Source: Flavobacterium sp. K5-23 (lineage in GTDB: Bacteria; Bacteroidota; Bacteroidia; Flavobacteriales; Flavobacteriaceae). Taken from it: 64,000 nucleotides of DNA. The stretch covers positions 1,397,501 through 1,461,500 of the forward strand of contig NZ_CP056783.1 of the NCBI RefSeq assembly GCF_023278045.1, given 5' to 3'. This document shows, piece after piece, positions 48,397-57,016 of the stretch (positions are counted from its first letter, which is position 1; each line of letters begins with the position of its first letter). The notes below the pieces were generated by a model. It did not search any database, was not told the origin of the DNA, and saw only the letters and a program-made list of their open reading frames with translations. The position numbers were made by a program, and so were the translations under genes.

Positions 48397-49536
48397 ATGG
48401 ATTTTAACCTTACCGAAGAGCAGTTAATGATACAACAAGCAGCTAGAGATTTTGCTCAAGCTGAATTGTTAGAAGGAGTAATTGAAAGAGATGAACACTC
48501 AAAATTTCCTACAGAACAGGTAAAAAAAATGGCTGAACTAGGATTCTTAGGAATGATGGTTGATCCTAAATATGGAGGTTCTGGATTAGACAGCGTATCC
48601 TATGTTTTAGCAATTACTGAAATTGCAAAAGTGGATGCTTCTGCTGCAGTAGTGATGTCAGTTAACAACTCTTTAGTTTGTGCTGGTCTAGAAAAATACT
48701 GTAATGAAGAGCAAAAACTTAAATATTTAGTTCCTTTAGCTAAAGGAGAAGTTATAGGTGCTTTTTGTTTGTCAGAGCCTGAAGCTGGTTCAGATGCAAC
48801 TTCACAAAAGACTACTGCTATCGATAAAGGAGACCATTATTTATTAAATGGTACTAAAAACTGGATTACTAATGGTGCTACGGCTTCTACTTATATAGTA
48901 ATAGCTCAAACGGATTTAGAAAAAAAGCATAAAGGAATCAATGCTTTTATCGTTGAAAAAGGATGGGCCGGTTTTGATATTGGACCAAAAGAAAGAAAAA
49001 TGGGTATCCGTGGATCTGATACGCATTCTTTAATGTTTACGGATGTTAAAGTTCCTAAGGAAAACCGAATTGGTGCTGACGGATTTGGATTCAATTTTGC
49101 TATGGCAGTTTTAAACGGTGGTAGAATAGGAATTGCTTCTCAAGCATTAGGTATAGCTACAGGTGCTTATGAATTAGCATTGAAATATTCTCAAGAGCGT
49201 AAAGCTTTTGGTAAAGAAATTTTCAAACACCAAGCAATTGCATTTAAGCTTGCTGATATGGCAACTCAAATTATGGCAGCCAAAATGTTATGTTTAAAAG
49301 CGGCTTGTGAAAAAGATGCTGGTCAAGATATTTCACAGTCTGGTGCAATGGCAAAATTATTTGCTTCTCAAACTGCAATGGATACTACAATTGAAGCGGT
49401 TCAAATTCACGGTGGTAACGGTTATGTAGCTGAATATCACGTGGAACGTATGATGCGTGACGCAAAAATCACTCAAATATATGAGGGAACTTCAGAAATT
49501 CAACGTATTGTAATTTCAAGAACACTAGTTTCTTAA
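48397..49536 (+). CDS. Acyl-CoA dehydrogenase, short-chain (butyryl-CoA type)
   Basis: 379 residues. FAD enzyme that oxidises acyl-CoA to trans-2-enoyl-CoA in fatty-acid or branched amino-acid breakdown. The domain order is an alpha N-terminal (1-115), beta barrel (AFCLSEPEAGSDATSQKTTA, NWITNGATAS) and C-terminal alpha bundle (QERKAFGKEIFKHQAIAFKL, VQIHGGNGYVAEYHVERMMRD). The catalytic base is the Glu in QIYEGTSEIQRI near the end. It is monocistronic with a promoter in front and a terminator after. Chain-length specificity is inferred only. Confidence 0.92.
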   Translation: MDFNLTEEQLMIQQAARDFAQAELLEGVIERDEHSKFPTEQVKKMAELGFLGMMVDPKYGGSGLDSVSYVLAITEIAKVDASAAVVMSVNNSLVCAGLEKYCNEEQKLKYLVPLAKGEVIGAFCLSEPEAGSDATSQKTTAIDKGDHYLLNGTKNWITNGATASTYIVIAQTDLEKKHKGINAFIVEKGWAGFDIGPKERKMGIRGSDTHSLMFTDVKVPKENRIGADGFGFNFAMAVLNGGRIGIASQALGIATGAYELALKYSQERKAFGKEIFKHQAIAFKLADMATQIMAAKMLCLKAACEKDAGQDISQSGAMAKLFASQTAMDTTIEAVQIHGGNGYVAEYHVERMMRDAKITQIYEGTSEIQRIVISRTLVS

Positions 49537-49562
49537 TTGAATCTATATTAAAGTTATATTAG

Positions 49563-49600
49563 AAACCATCTTCATAGATTTTGAAGATGGTTTTTTTTAT
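49563..49600 (+). terminator. Terminator after acyl-CoA dehydrogenase
   Basis: AAACCATCTTCA / TGAAGATGGTTT stem (49563-49574 with 49582-49593) followed by eight T. Confidence 0.85.
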
Positions 49601-49666
49601 GACTTATTCGTTTTTTTTAATAAGTGATTGCCTAATTTTACGGCAATTGGTTTTCAATAATTAACT

Positions 49667-50344
49667 ATGAATGAGGAATTGAAGTATTGGTATTTACGGG
49701 ATCATAAATTGTTTAAAACTTTGAGTTTTGGTCAAATTAAAGATTTATGTATTATTATGGGTTTTAAAAAAGCCATGAAAGGCGAAGTTATTTATTTCTC
49801 TTCTTCTGATTTGCCTCGAATATTTGTTTTGAAAAAAGGAACAATTAAAATAGTCGCTGTTGACGATGAAGGGAATGAAAGTGTAAAGGATATTATTCAA
49901 AAGGGAGATCTTTTTGGAGAATTGTCTCTAGAAGTCGATAGTCAGACAAATGAATACGCAAAAGTTCTCTCAGATGATGTTGTAATTTGTAGTTTTCTAT
50001 TGTCGGATTTTGAGGATGTGTTATTGAAAAACCCAAGTTTGGCCTTGTCCTATACAAAGATTGTCGGTTTGAAAATGAAACGTATAAAAAACAGCTATTC
50101 TAATTTAATTTCTAAAGACGCTAAAACCAGACTGAGATTGTTTTTAAAAGACTGGGGAGAGAAAGAAGGGGTAAAAGTTGGAAATAAAATAGTTATTGAA
50201 AATTATCTGACTCAAAACGATATTGCTCAAATTATATGTACCTCGAGACAAACTACGACTCAATTGTTTAACGAGATGGAATCAAGCGGACTGCTTTTAT
50301 ACAATCGCAAGGAAATTATTATAACTGATGTTAGAAATTTATAA
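49667..50344 (+). CDS. Crp/Fnr family transcriptional regulator
   Basis: 225 residues. A cyclic-nucleotide-binding-like domain (about 20-125: KKAMKGEVIYFSSSDLPRIF, GTIKIVAVDDEGNE, KGDLFGELSLE) joins a winged helix with LTQNDIAQIICTSRQTTTQL at about 182-201. No cysteine cluster of the Fnr type is seen, and the residues that bind cAMP phosphate in Crp are not fully conserved. The signal may therefore differ. Targets are unknown. It lies alone, followed after 80 nt by the peroxiredoxin-like gene in the same direction. Confidence 0.88.
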   Translation: MNEELKYWYLRDHKLFKTLSFGQIKDLCIIMGFKKAMKGEVIYFSSSDLPRIFVLKKGTIKIVAVDDEGNESVKDIIQKGDLFGELSLEVDSQTNEYAKVLSDDVVICSFLLSDFEDVLLKNPSLALSYTKIVGLKMKRIKNSYSNLISKDAKTRLRLFLKDWGEKEGVKVGNKIVIENYLTQNDIAQIICTSRQTTTQLFNEMESSGLLLYNRKEIIITDVRNL

Positions 50345-50424
50345 TAATTTAGTGGAACTGTAATCTAGGCGACAAATCAACTCCTATTATCAAACTAGAT
50401 TTGTAATATAAAAAATAGAATACT

Positions 50425-51024
50425 ATGAAAAAGTTACTTTGTATTGCTTTAATGGCAATGGGTTCTCTACTACATGCTCAAAATGATTTGCCAAAAAGCG
50501 CAACGGATGTTTCTCCTTTGTTAATTGGAGAGAAAATATCGGATATTACATTGAAGTCTGTTGAAGATAAGGATGTAAATACCGCTTCGGTTTTTTCAAA
50601 AAAGAAAACGGTATTGGTTTTTTACCGCGGTGGATGGTGTCCGTATTGTAATAAACATTTATCAGCATTAGGAGAAGCGGAAGCTACTTTACTTGAACTA
50701 GGATATCAAATTGTTGCCATCAGTCCTGACGCGCCTAAAAATTTGAAAGCTACAATTGAGAAAGACAAAGTGAATTACACTTTGTTGTCTGATAGTAAAG
50801 GAGATTTGGCAAAAGAAATGGGAATTGCTTTTCAAGCTCCGTCTAATTATCAATCTGTTTTGTCTAAAGGATCGGATGGATTAAATAGTTCTTACTTACC
50901 TGTGCCATCAGTTTTTATTGTAAATTTAGAGGGTGAAATCGAGTTTGAATATATAACTCCAGATTACAAACATAGATTATCGAATGAATTATTAATTGCT
51001 GTTGCAAAAGCATTAAAAAAGTAA
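50425..51024 (+). CDS. Secreted peroxiredoxin-like (AhpC/TSA) protein
   Basis: 199 residues with a signal peptide (to about LHAQ, residue 19), so it acts in the periplasm. The thioredoxin-fold motif FYRGGWCPYCNKHL has Cys72 and Cys75, arranged as CxxC; this is typical of peroxiredoxin-like proteins of the TlpA/AhpC boundary family. It continues with VAISPDAP and LPVPSVFIVN. It probably reduces peroxides or disulfides; a partner reductase is not in the window. It lies after a Crp-type gene; a TAGATTTG element at 50396-50403 may be its -7 signal. Confidence 0.85.
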   Translation: MKKLLCIALMAMGSLLHAQNDLPKSATDVSPLLIGEKISDITLKSVEDKDVNTASVFSKKKTVLVFYRGGWCPYCNKHLSALGEAEATLLELGYQIVAISPDAPKNLKATIEKDKVNYTLLSDSKGDLAKEMGIAFQAPSNYQSVLSKGSDGLNSSYLPVPSVFIVNLEGEIEFEYITPDYKHRLSNELLIAVAKALKK

Positions 51025-51220
51025 TTTGCCAGATTTAGTGTCAATTCTACTTTGAGGATTATTTGCCATTGTGTTTTTAACACTTAGGTATGAAACCTTA
51101 CGGTAGAATTGGTTCTTAATTTGTTCGTCCAGGATTTTTTTAATACTTTAATTAACTGTTTTATTGTGCTATATTTCAGTTAGATCTAAAACCCAAATTT
51201 GTTAAACTTCAAATTTTAAT

Positions 51221-51709
51221 ATGCTAATACCTTCAATAAATAATAATTTAAACGAATTGGTTGATTTACTCAAGCAATTATCTAATTCCGAATATTCAAA
51301 GCCATATCCCTCTTTGAGTAACTCTACCATTGGGGAACACATTAGACATATTATTGAAATGTTTCAATGCTTAGAATGTAATTACGACTCGGGTGTCGTG
51401 AATTATGATAACAGGCAACGAAATGTATTAGTGCAAACAGATGTTGATTTTGCAATTATTCAAATAAATGCTATTTATAGCTCTTTGGATAAGGAAAATA
51501 AAAAAATAGAATTGCAGCAAATTATCGATGGCGAAGAACTTCGAATTGAAAGTAATTACTTCAGAGAGTTACTTTACAATTTAGAACATTGTATACATCA
51601 TCAGGCATTAATAAAAGTGGCGGTTTTGCAAAACGCAGCTCTTATTGTTGACACTAATTTTGGTGTGGCTCGTTCAACAATTGAATACAGAAGTACATGT
51701 GCACAGTAA
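51221..51709 (+). CDS. DinB-like metal-binding helical-bundle protein
   Basis: 162 residues, a four-helix bundle. Possible metal-binding histidines occur in GEHIRHIIEMF and in LEHCIHHQALI. It is related to DinB/YfiT; some members are thiol-dependent transferases (bacillithiol or mycothiol), but none of those cofactors can be assumed here. The last 13 nt overlap the start of the next gene (ATGTGCACAG), so translation is likely coupled to the NRDE gene. Confidence 0.8.
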   Translation: MLIPSINNNLNELVDLLKQLSNSEYSKPYPSLSNSTIGEHIRHIIEMFQCLECNYDSGVVNYDNRQRNVLVQTDVDFAIIQINAIYSSLDKENKKIELQQIIDGEELRIESNYFRELLYNLEHCIHHQALIKVAVLQNAALIVDTNFGVARSTIEYRSTCAQ

Positions 51710-52404
51710 GTTTTGTTAAGGTTAATGGAAAAGTGGTCATTACATCAAATCGGGACGAAAAAGTAATAAGACTCGCGATTCCACCCCGGAATTATTTGAT
51801 TAACGGGAAGAATGTTATATTTCCAAAAGACCCTAAAGCCGGAGGGACATGGTATGCAATAGATGAAAACGGGAATGTGTTGGTTTTGTTAAATGGCGCT
51901 TCTGAAAAACATATAATCCAGGAATCTTATAGAAAAAGCAGGGGATTGATCGTACTGGATATTATTAGCAGTAAATCTCCAAAAGATTTTTGGCAGGAAC
52001 TAAATTTAGAAAACATTGAACCTTTTACTCTGGTATTGTTTCAAGATGAAGAACTTTTTCAATTGCGCTGGAATGGTGATGATAAAGAAACATTGCTTTT
52101 AGATACAAATAAAAACCATATTTGGGCCTCTTCGACATTATATCCAAAAGAAATTAGAGCCAAAAGAGCTGATTTATTCGACTCCTTTTTAGAATCAAAT
52201 CAAGAGGTTTCTGCCCAAGAGATTCATCACTTTCACAGGTATGCTGAAAATGAAAATCAAGAAAATGGATTGGTTATTAATAGGAATGATGTGTTGAAAA
52301 CACTGAGTATTACACAAACAGTTATTGAGAGTAACAAAGTTTCCATTACACATTATGATTTAATTGAAAACAAGGAATTTTCGAATACCTTTATAACAAT
52401 ATAA
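51697..52404 (+). CDS. NRDE family protein (TANGO2-like)
   Basis: 235 residues. It starts MCTVSF, and the family motif SNRDE is at about 17-21 followed by PPRNYL, DPKAGGTWYAIDENG, and WASSTLYPKEIRAKR. Cys2 at the exposed N-terminus is the usual N-terminal-nucleophile position in this fold. TANGO2-type proteins have been linked to heme or lipid handling in eukaryotes; their bacterial role is not settled. It overlaps the DinB-like gene by 13 nt and leads into the ATP-grasp gene 66 nt on. Confidence 0.82.
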   Translation: MCTVSFVKVNGKVVITSNRDEKVIRLAIPPRNYLINGKNVIFPKDPKAGGTWYAIDENGNVLVLLNGASEKHIIQESYRKSRGLIVLDIISSKSPKDFWQELNLENIEPFTLVLFQDEELFQLRWNGDDKETLLLDTNKNHIWASSTLYPKEIRAKRADLFDSFLESNQEVSAQEIHHFHRYAENENQENGLVINRNDVLKTLSITQTVIESNKVSITHYDLIENKEFSNTFITI

Positions 52405-52470
52405 ATACAATATTATCTATAGTAATAAGCTCTTCAAGTGATTTTAGTATAGATCTAAAAACGAATCTGA

Positions 52471-53523
52471 TTGATAACAAATAGACGCAGTAATCTTTTT
52501 CTGCACAAGTTAACACATTGGGAATATTGGCCATTTCAGGTGGTTTATATTCCAATATATTTTCTGTGGGCTTTTTATTCGCTTAAAGCCAAATCAATAT
52601 TCTTTTTTAGCGCTTCTAATCCAAGCATAAAAAATGGCGGCTTTATTATGGAGTCCAAAAAAGAAATCTACAATTTAATTCCGTCGCAGTATTACCCTAA
52701 AACCGAATTGATTAATGAAGGAACCCCATTAGAAGATATCCAGAAAGTAATTCAAAATTCAGGAATTAGATACCCTTTAATTGCAAAACCCGACATTGGA
52801 TTGCGAGGTTCAGCTGTGAAAAAAATCAATAGTATAGAAGATTTAAAAAGCTATTCCTTAAAAGCGGATTTTGATTATTTAATTCAAGACTTGATTCCTT
52901 ATGAGAACGAAGTTGGAATTTTTTATGTGCGTTATCCAAATCAAAAAATAGGTAAAATAACGGGAATTGTTTCAAAAGAATTTTTGATAATTACCGGAAA
53001 TGGAATAGCAACTATCGAAGAGTTAATAAAAGAAAATCCTCGTTATGAATTGCAGTTAAAAGTTCTGAGACAGGAATACGGAAAGCGATTGTTAGACATA
53101 TTACCTGAAGGGGAAAAGATAAATCTTGTTCCATACGGCAATCACGCTCGCGGTGCAAAATTCATTGATGGAAGCCACCAGATTACGGCTAAATTAGAAG
53201 AGACTTTTAACGAAATTTGTCTGCAAATCCCCGGTTTCTTTTTTGGAAGAATGGATGTGATGTACAATACTTTTGAAGAATTAGAAAACGGAATAAATTT
53301 TTCCATTGTCGAATTAAACGGAGCCGCAAGCGAACCCACCCACATTTATGACCCAAAACATTCTTTGCTATTTGCGTGGAAAGAACTGGCAAGGCATATA
53401 ACCTATATGTACGAGATAAGTGTCGAAAACAATAAAAAGGGGGTTCCTTTTTTAGAGCACCAGCTTGGGATGAAAGAATATAGAATGCATCTAATTCAAA
53501 GTAATAAAATCGTAAATTTCTAA
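52471..53523 (+). CDS. ATP-grasp family protein (D-Ala-D-Ala-ligase-like), TTG start
   Basis: 350 residues. The N-terminal segment, rich in aromatic residues (HWEYWPFQVVYIPIYFLW), looks membrane-associated. The ATP-grasp core follows: YPLIAKPDIGLRGSAVKKI, FDYLIQDLIPYENEVGIFYV, FFFGRMDVMYNTFEEL and FSIVELNGAASEPTHIYDP with the metal ligands. The first in-frame ATG is at Met60, well inside the conserved start. The TTG at 52471 follows an in-frame TGA directly, so TTG (or another non-ATG codon just after) must be used. Substrate is unknown; D-Ala-D-Ala ligase is only a distant resemblance. It is 4 nt before the LysE-like gene. Confidence 0.8.
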   Translation: MITNRRSNLFLHKLTHWEYWPFQVVYIPIYFLWAFYSLKAKSIFFFSASNPSIKNGGFIMESKKEIYNLIPSQYYPKTELINEGTPLEDIQKVIQNSGIRYPLIAKPDIGLRGSAVKKINSIEDLKSYSLKADFDYLIQDLIPYENEVGIFYVRYPNQKIGKITGIVSKEFLIITGNGIATIEELIKENPRYELQLKVLRQEYGKRLLDILPEGEKINLVPYGNHARGAKFIDGSHQITAKLEETFNEICLQIPGFFFGRMDVMYNTFEELENGINFSIVELNGAASEPTHIYDPKHSLLFAWKELARHITYMYEISVENNKKGVPFLEHQLGMKEYRMHLIQSNKIVNF

Positions 53524-53527
53524 TTGA

Positions 53528-54166
53528 ATGAGAGTGATAAAAAATATACTAGTTGGTTTTTTAGTAAGCTTTGTAGGTTCTATACCTCTAGGATATTTAA
53601 ATATTATAGGATTTGAAATGCATACTGCATTTGGTTTTGAAAGTATGGTACTCTTTTTGTTAGGTGTTGTGTTTATTGAAGCATTTGTTATTTATTTCAC
53701 TTTGATTTTTGCAAATCGATTAGTCGAAAATAAAAGATTAATGAAGTGGATAGATATTTTTGGGATTGTATTTCTGTTGTTTTTGGCTTATAGCTTCTAT
53801 TCACACGCCAGTATGACTGCTGAAAACCAGAATTATTTAGAAAAATATAAAGATTATTCCCCTTTTCTGATTGGGGTGTTTTTAAGTAGTATCAACTTTC
53901 TCCAGTTTCCTTTTTGGACGGCCTGGAATTTATACTTGATCAATAATAAATACATTTCGGTTAGTAGTCCATTACAGTTTTTTTATGTTGGAGGGACTTT
54001 ATTCGGAACATTTGCGGGTATGGTGTCTTTCATATATTTTTTAGATTCTGTTTCTCAAAACTCAGGTAGTTTTTCAAAATACTTGATGCCGGTTATTATT
54101 CCGCTTTTTTTCATAGTTTTGGCTTGCGCCCAAGGGTATAAAGTTTTCAAGAAATACATTAGATAA
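53528..54166 (+). CDS. LysE-type membrane transporter
   Basis: 212 residues with about six hydrophobic segments (from GFLVSFVGSIPLGYLNIIGF to the YLMPVIIPLFFIVLACAQGY stretch). The first helix has the LysE/RhtB-like GxIPxGxxNI pattern and a long central loop (LVENKRLMKW). Family members export amino acids. The tight spacing (4 nt) with the ATP-grasp gene suggests a shared function, perhaps export of a small peptide or amino-acid conjugate made by that enzyme; this is a guess. Confidence 0.78.
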   Translation: MRVIKNILVGFLVSFVGSIPLGYLNIIGFEMHTAFGFESMVLFLLGVVFIEAFVIYFTLIFANRLVENKRLMKWIDIFGIVFLLFLAYSFYSHASMTAENQNYLEKYKDYSPFLIGVFLSSINFLQFPFWTAWNLYLINNKYISVSSPLQFFYVGGTLFGTFAGMVSFIYFLDSVSQNSGSFSKYLMPVIIPLFFIVLACAQGYKVFKKYIR

Positions 54167-54224
54167 AAATCATAAAATTAAAAGTTATCTCTTTCGATAA
54201 ATCATAAAAATCAACAATTCGATT

Positions 54225-55202
54225 ATGAAAAAAGTATTATTCCTACTCCCTTTTGTTTTACTGGGATGTAAATCTTCAACTAGTTTAGTTCCTATTGCTG
54301 CATTAGATACTGCTCACAAACCACTTGAAATTAAATATATAGTGAAGGAAAAAGAAGTTGCAGAAACATTGAAATACCTTGCTTCAGATGAACTGGAAGG
54401 AAGAGATACAGGTTCTAAAGGAATGGAGAAAGCAGCTGATTATTTAGAACAAATTCTCATAAAAAATAATGTAAAACCTTACTTTTCATCTTACCGTGAT
54501 ACCCTGTCTAATTTTAAAGGGACTGCTTATAATATCGTTGGTTATTTAGAAGGAACGGATCCAGTTCTTAAAAATGAATTCGTTTTAATAAGTGGCCATT
54601 ATGACCATATAGGATTGGATAAAAAAGGGGTAAATGGAGATTTCATCAATAACGGTGCTAATGATGATGCCTCAGGGACAACAGCAGTAGCTGAAATGGC
54701 CAAATATTTTAGCAAGTCTAAATCGAATAAAAGAAGTGTTCTTTTTGTGTTTTTTACAGGAGAAGAGAAAGGGCTGTTAGGTTCTAAGCATTTGTCCAAA
54801 AAGCTGGCTTTGAAAAACTTTAATTTATATACCCAATTCAATATCGAAATGATTGGTGTACCTATGAAAAGGGATTATTTAGCGTATGTTTCGGGTTTTG
54901 ATAAATCGAATATGGCAAGTAAAATCAATGAATATACAGGTAAAAACACCATTGGATTTTTACCCAAAGAAGCCGAATTTAAATTGTTTTACAGATCAGA
55001 TAATTTTCCGTTTTATGAAGCTTTCAAAAAACCGTGTCAGTCGGTTAGTACGTTTGATTTTGAAAATTTCGAGTTTTATCACCACGTTTCCGATGATTTT
55101 AGCGCGATGAACATTCCGCATATGACTTTGTTCATACAGGAATTGTTACCGGCTATAACAAGTATGACTAATTCTACAACTCAGGAAATCCGAATGAATT
55201 AG
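54225..55202 (+). CDS. M28-family zinc aminopeptidase lipoprotein
   Basis: 325 residues with a lipobox VLLGC (Cys15). The M28 zinc-peptidase motifs are in order: first ligand ISGHYDHIGLD, second NNGANDDASGT (bridging Asp), catalytic Glu-Glu in FFTGEEKGLLGS, a third ligand around NIEMIGVP, and the last in FYHHVSDDF. It removes amino acids or dipeptides in the periplasm. It is 58 nt after the LysE-like gene in the same direction and could close that operon. Confidence 0.9.
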   Translation: MKKVLFLLPFVLLGCKSSTSLVPIAALDTAHKPLEIKYIVKEKEVAETLKYLASDELEGRDTGSKGMEKAADYLEQILIKNNVKPYFSSYRDTLSNFKGTAYNIVGYLEGTDPVLKNEFVLISGHYDHIGLDKKGVNGDFINNGANDDASGTTAVAEMAKYFSKSKSNKRSVLFVFFTGEEKGLLGSKHLSKKLALKNFNLYTQFNIEMIGVPMKRDYLAYVSGFDKSNMASKINEYTGKNTIGFLPKEAEFKLFYRSDNFPFYEAFKKPCQSVSTFDFENFEFYHHVSDDFSAMNIPHMTLFIQELLPAITSMTNSTTQEIRMN

Positions 55203-55206
55203 GCTT

Positions 55207-55776
55207 TTAAGCAATTGGCTTTTTCATATCATATGCCAAAACGAAATAATTGTTGTTGTTGAATTGAAAGTCACCTATAATAGTCAGTTTTAATTTTTCA
55301 GTATGCGCTTTCAAAGAAGGTTTGTTGTTTTTATTGATAAATGTTAAAGCCAAAGGATAGCGGGCTACTATATGGCTCCTCATAAATTCAAAAAGGGGGA
55401 TTATTAAACCTTTGCCACGATAAGCGGAATGAATACAAATGGGACCGTATTGAAAGCTGTTTGATGTGTTGATGTTGAAATCTAAAAAAGAGAGTTCTGG
55501 AAAAAGGGTAGTCATATAATTGAAGATGGGCCATTGACTGAAAAAAGCCCAACTTTCAGCAAAAATATATGCTATTATTGTGTTGTTGTCTTTTGCAATA
55601 AACAAGCCTTTATTTCTGATGACTTCAGTTAGTTGTTCTGTCGTAAAAGGGGTGGTTACAAAACTAGATTTTTTTTCTTCTTCAGAAAGATTAGATACAA
55701 GGTATAGCTCTTGTAAAGACAAGACACCTTCAATATCATTTAAAGTGGCTATTTCTAATTGTATGTTTTCAATCAT
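55207..55776 (-). CDS. GNAT family N-acetyltransferase
   Basis: 189 residues. The GNAT fold is indicated by IAYIFAESWAF, YGPICIHSAYRGKGL with the acetyl-CoA pyrophosphate-binding RGKG loop, and ALTFINKNNKPSLKAHTEKL near the end. Substrate is unknown. It converges on the M28 peptidase gene (5 nt between stop codons, so no terminator between them). Confidence 0.8.
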   Translation of the reverse strand: MIENIQLEIATLNDIEGVLSLQELYLVSNLSEEEKKSSFVTTPFTTEQLTEVIRNKGLFIAKDNNTIIAYIFAESWAFFSQWPIFNYMTTLFPELSFLDFNINTSNSFQYGPICIHSAYRGKGLIIPLFEFMRSHIVARYPLALTFINKNNKPSLKAHTEKLKLTIIGDFQFNNNNYFVLAYDMKKPIA

Positions 55777-55895
55777 TATAATGTGATTAGGAATGTGATT
55801 TTTTTTGGTGAAATTATAAATAAAAGGGTTTGTTTGTTTTCCTGAATTTAAAATTATTCATTATTTTAAACAGTGCTTTTTTTAACGATTTTGTT

Positions 55896-55903
55896 TATTT
55901 TTG
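55896..55903 (+). promoter_or_regulatory. Candidate -7 element (TATTTTTG) of the SDR gene, leaderless layout
   Basis: TATTTTTG ends 4 nt before the ATG at 55908. No convincing TTG lies at the -33 position. If real, the transcript would start at or within the ATG, as proposed for anmK. Confidence 0.45.
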
Positions 55904-55907
55904 CTAA

Positions 55908-56585
55908 ATGAAAAATATTATCATTACGGGTACGAGTAGGGGAATAGGGTATGAGTTGGCTTTGCAATTTGCTAATGCAGGTCATCAGGTTTTGGCCGTT
56001 TCACGAAAAACACCGCGTATTCTTATAGAACATAAAAACATCAGCTGTCTTTCTGTTGATTTGTCGGACGAGTCAGATTTAGAGAAAGTGAAAGTTTTTC
56101 TTTCGACTTCTTGGAAAAAAGTAGATGCCATTATCCATAATGCCGGAAGTCTGGTATTGAAACCTTTTTCAGAAACCACGCAAAAAGATTTCGAAGATGT
56201 TTATAAAGTCAATGTTTTTGGTGTTGCCAATTTGACTCGTGTTGCTTTGCCTTATTTAGGAAAAGGAAGTCACGTGGTAACCATAAGTTCGATGGGAGGC
56301 ATACAAGGAAGTTTGAAGTTTGCAGGACTTGCCGCTTACAGTTCGAGTAAAGGTGCTGTGATTACCTTGTCGGAATTATTGGCAGAAGAATACAAAGAAA
56401 GAGGAATATCGTTTAATGTATTGGCTTTGGGTGCTGTTCAAACCGAAATGCTTCAGGAAGCTTTCCCTGGTTATGAAGCTCCTATTAAAGCAGATGAAAT
56501 AGCTGATTATATTTTTAATTTTACTTTGACGGGGAACAAATACTTTAATGGAAAAGTACTTCAAGTTTCTTCAACAAATCCATAA
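55908..56585 (+). CDS. Short-chain dehydrogenase/reductase
   Basis: 225 residues. NAD(P)-binding TGTSRGIGYELAL at the N-terminus, VDAIIHNAGSLVLKPF with the NNAG-like motif, VVTISSMGG, and the catalytic YSSSKGAV with Tyr and Lys in YxxSK-like spacing. The C-terminal part is short. Substrate is unknown. Its stop codon is immediately followed by the left inverted repeat of the 448 bp unit at 56586-57033. Confidence 0.88.
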   Translation: MKNIIITGTSRGIGYELALQFANAGHQVLAVSRKTPRILIEHKNISCLSVDLSDESDLEKVKVFLSTSWKKVDAIIHNAGSLVLKPFSETTQKDFEDVYKVNVFGVANLTRVALPYLGKGSHVVTISSMGGIQGSLKFAGLAAYSSSKGAVITLSELLAEEYKERGISFNVLALGAVQTEMLQEAFPGYEAPIKADEIADYIFNFTLTGNKYFNGKVLQVSSTNP

Positions 56586-56611
56586 GAGTTATAAATTATA
56601 AGTTATGAGTT
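56586..56611 (+). repeat. Left 26-bp inverted repeat of the four-helix-bundle unit
   Basis: Begins directly after the SDR stop codon. Inverted partner at 57008-57033 with three mismatches. Confidence 0.7.
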
Positions 56612-56688
56612 ATGAGTGAGAGCAATGTAAAACAAATTGTTATGAATTATTAGTTATAAATTATGAGTGAAAGCATTGTGAAAACAAA
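56603..56688 (+). repeat. Duplicated start region of the four-helix-bundle gene
   Basis: ATGAGTGAGAGCAATGTAAA (from about 56613) and ATGAGTGAAAGCATTGTGAA (from 56663) are near copies about 50 nt apart, each preceded by the inverted-repeat word. The first copy encodes only a short dead frame and the second is the true gene start. Confidence 0.7.
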
Positions 56689-57016
56689 GAGTTTTGAGTT
56701 GGCAATTAGAGGGGTGAATTTTTACAAATACTTGGTTTCTGAAAAGAAAGAATATATTATGAGTAAACAATTTTTGCGTTCAGTTACTTCTGTTGGAGCA
56801 AATGTCCGTGAAGCGGTTAATGCACAAAGCAAGCCTGACTTTATTCATAAGTTGTCAATAGCTCAGAAAGAATGTGATGAATCTCTTTATTGGTTAGAAC
56901 TCCTAAAAGGAACAGATTATATTTCTGAGATTGAATTTAATTCAATTCATCAACAAAGCAACGAAGTTTTGAAAATTATTAGAAGCATAATAATTACCTC
57001 AAAGAAAAACTCATAA
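56663..57016 (+). CDS. Four-helix-bundle protein of the 23S rRNA intervening-sequence family
   Basis: 117 residues, all-alpha. The family pattern is clear: FELAIRGVNFYKYLVSEKKEY, FLRSVTSVGANVREAVNAQS, KLSIAQKECDESLYWLELL and EVLKIIRSIIITSKK. Members are found in IVS elements of 23S rRNA in some bacteria and as free-standing genes in Bacteroidota; related AvD proteins accompany diversity-generating retroelements, but no reverse transcriptase is near here. Function is unknown. The stop codon lies inside the right inverted repeat, which suggests the gene and the repeats moved as one piece. Confidence 0.85.
   Translation: MSESIVKTKSFELAIRGVNFYKYLVSEKKEYIMSKQFLRSVTSVGANVREAVNAQSKPDFIHKLSIAQKECDESLYWLELLKGTDYISEIEFNSIHQQSNEVLKIIRSIIITSKKNS

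Noticed and set aside
56603..56640. A very short reading frame starting ATGAGTGAGAGC in front of the four-helix-bundle gene
   Set aside because: It is a partial duplicate of the true gene start and stops after about 13 codons.
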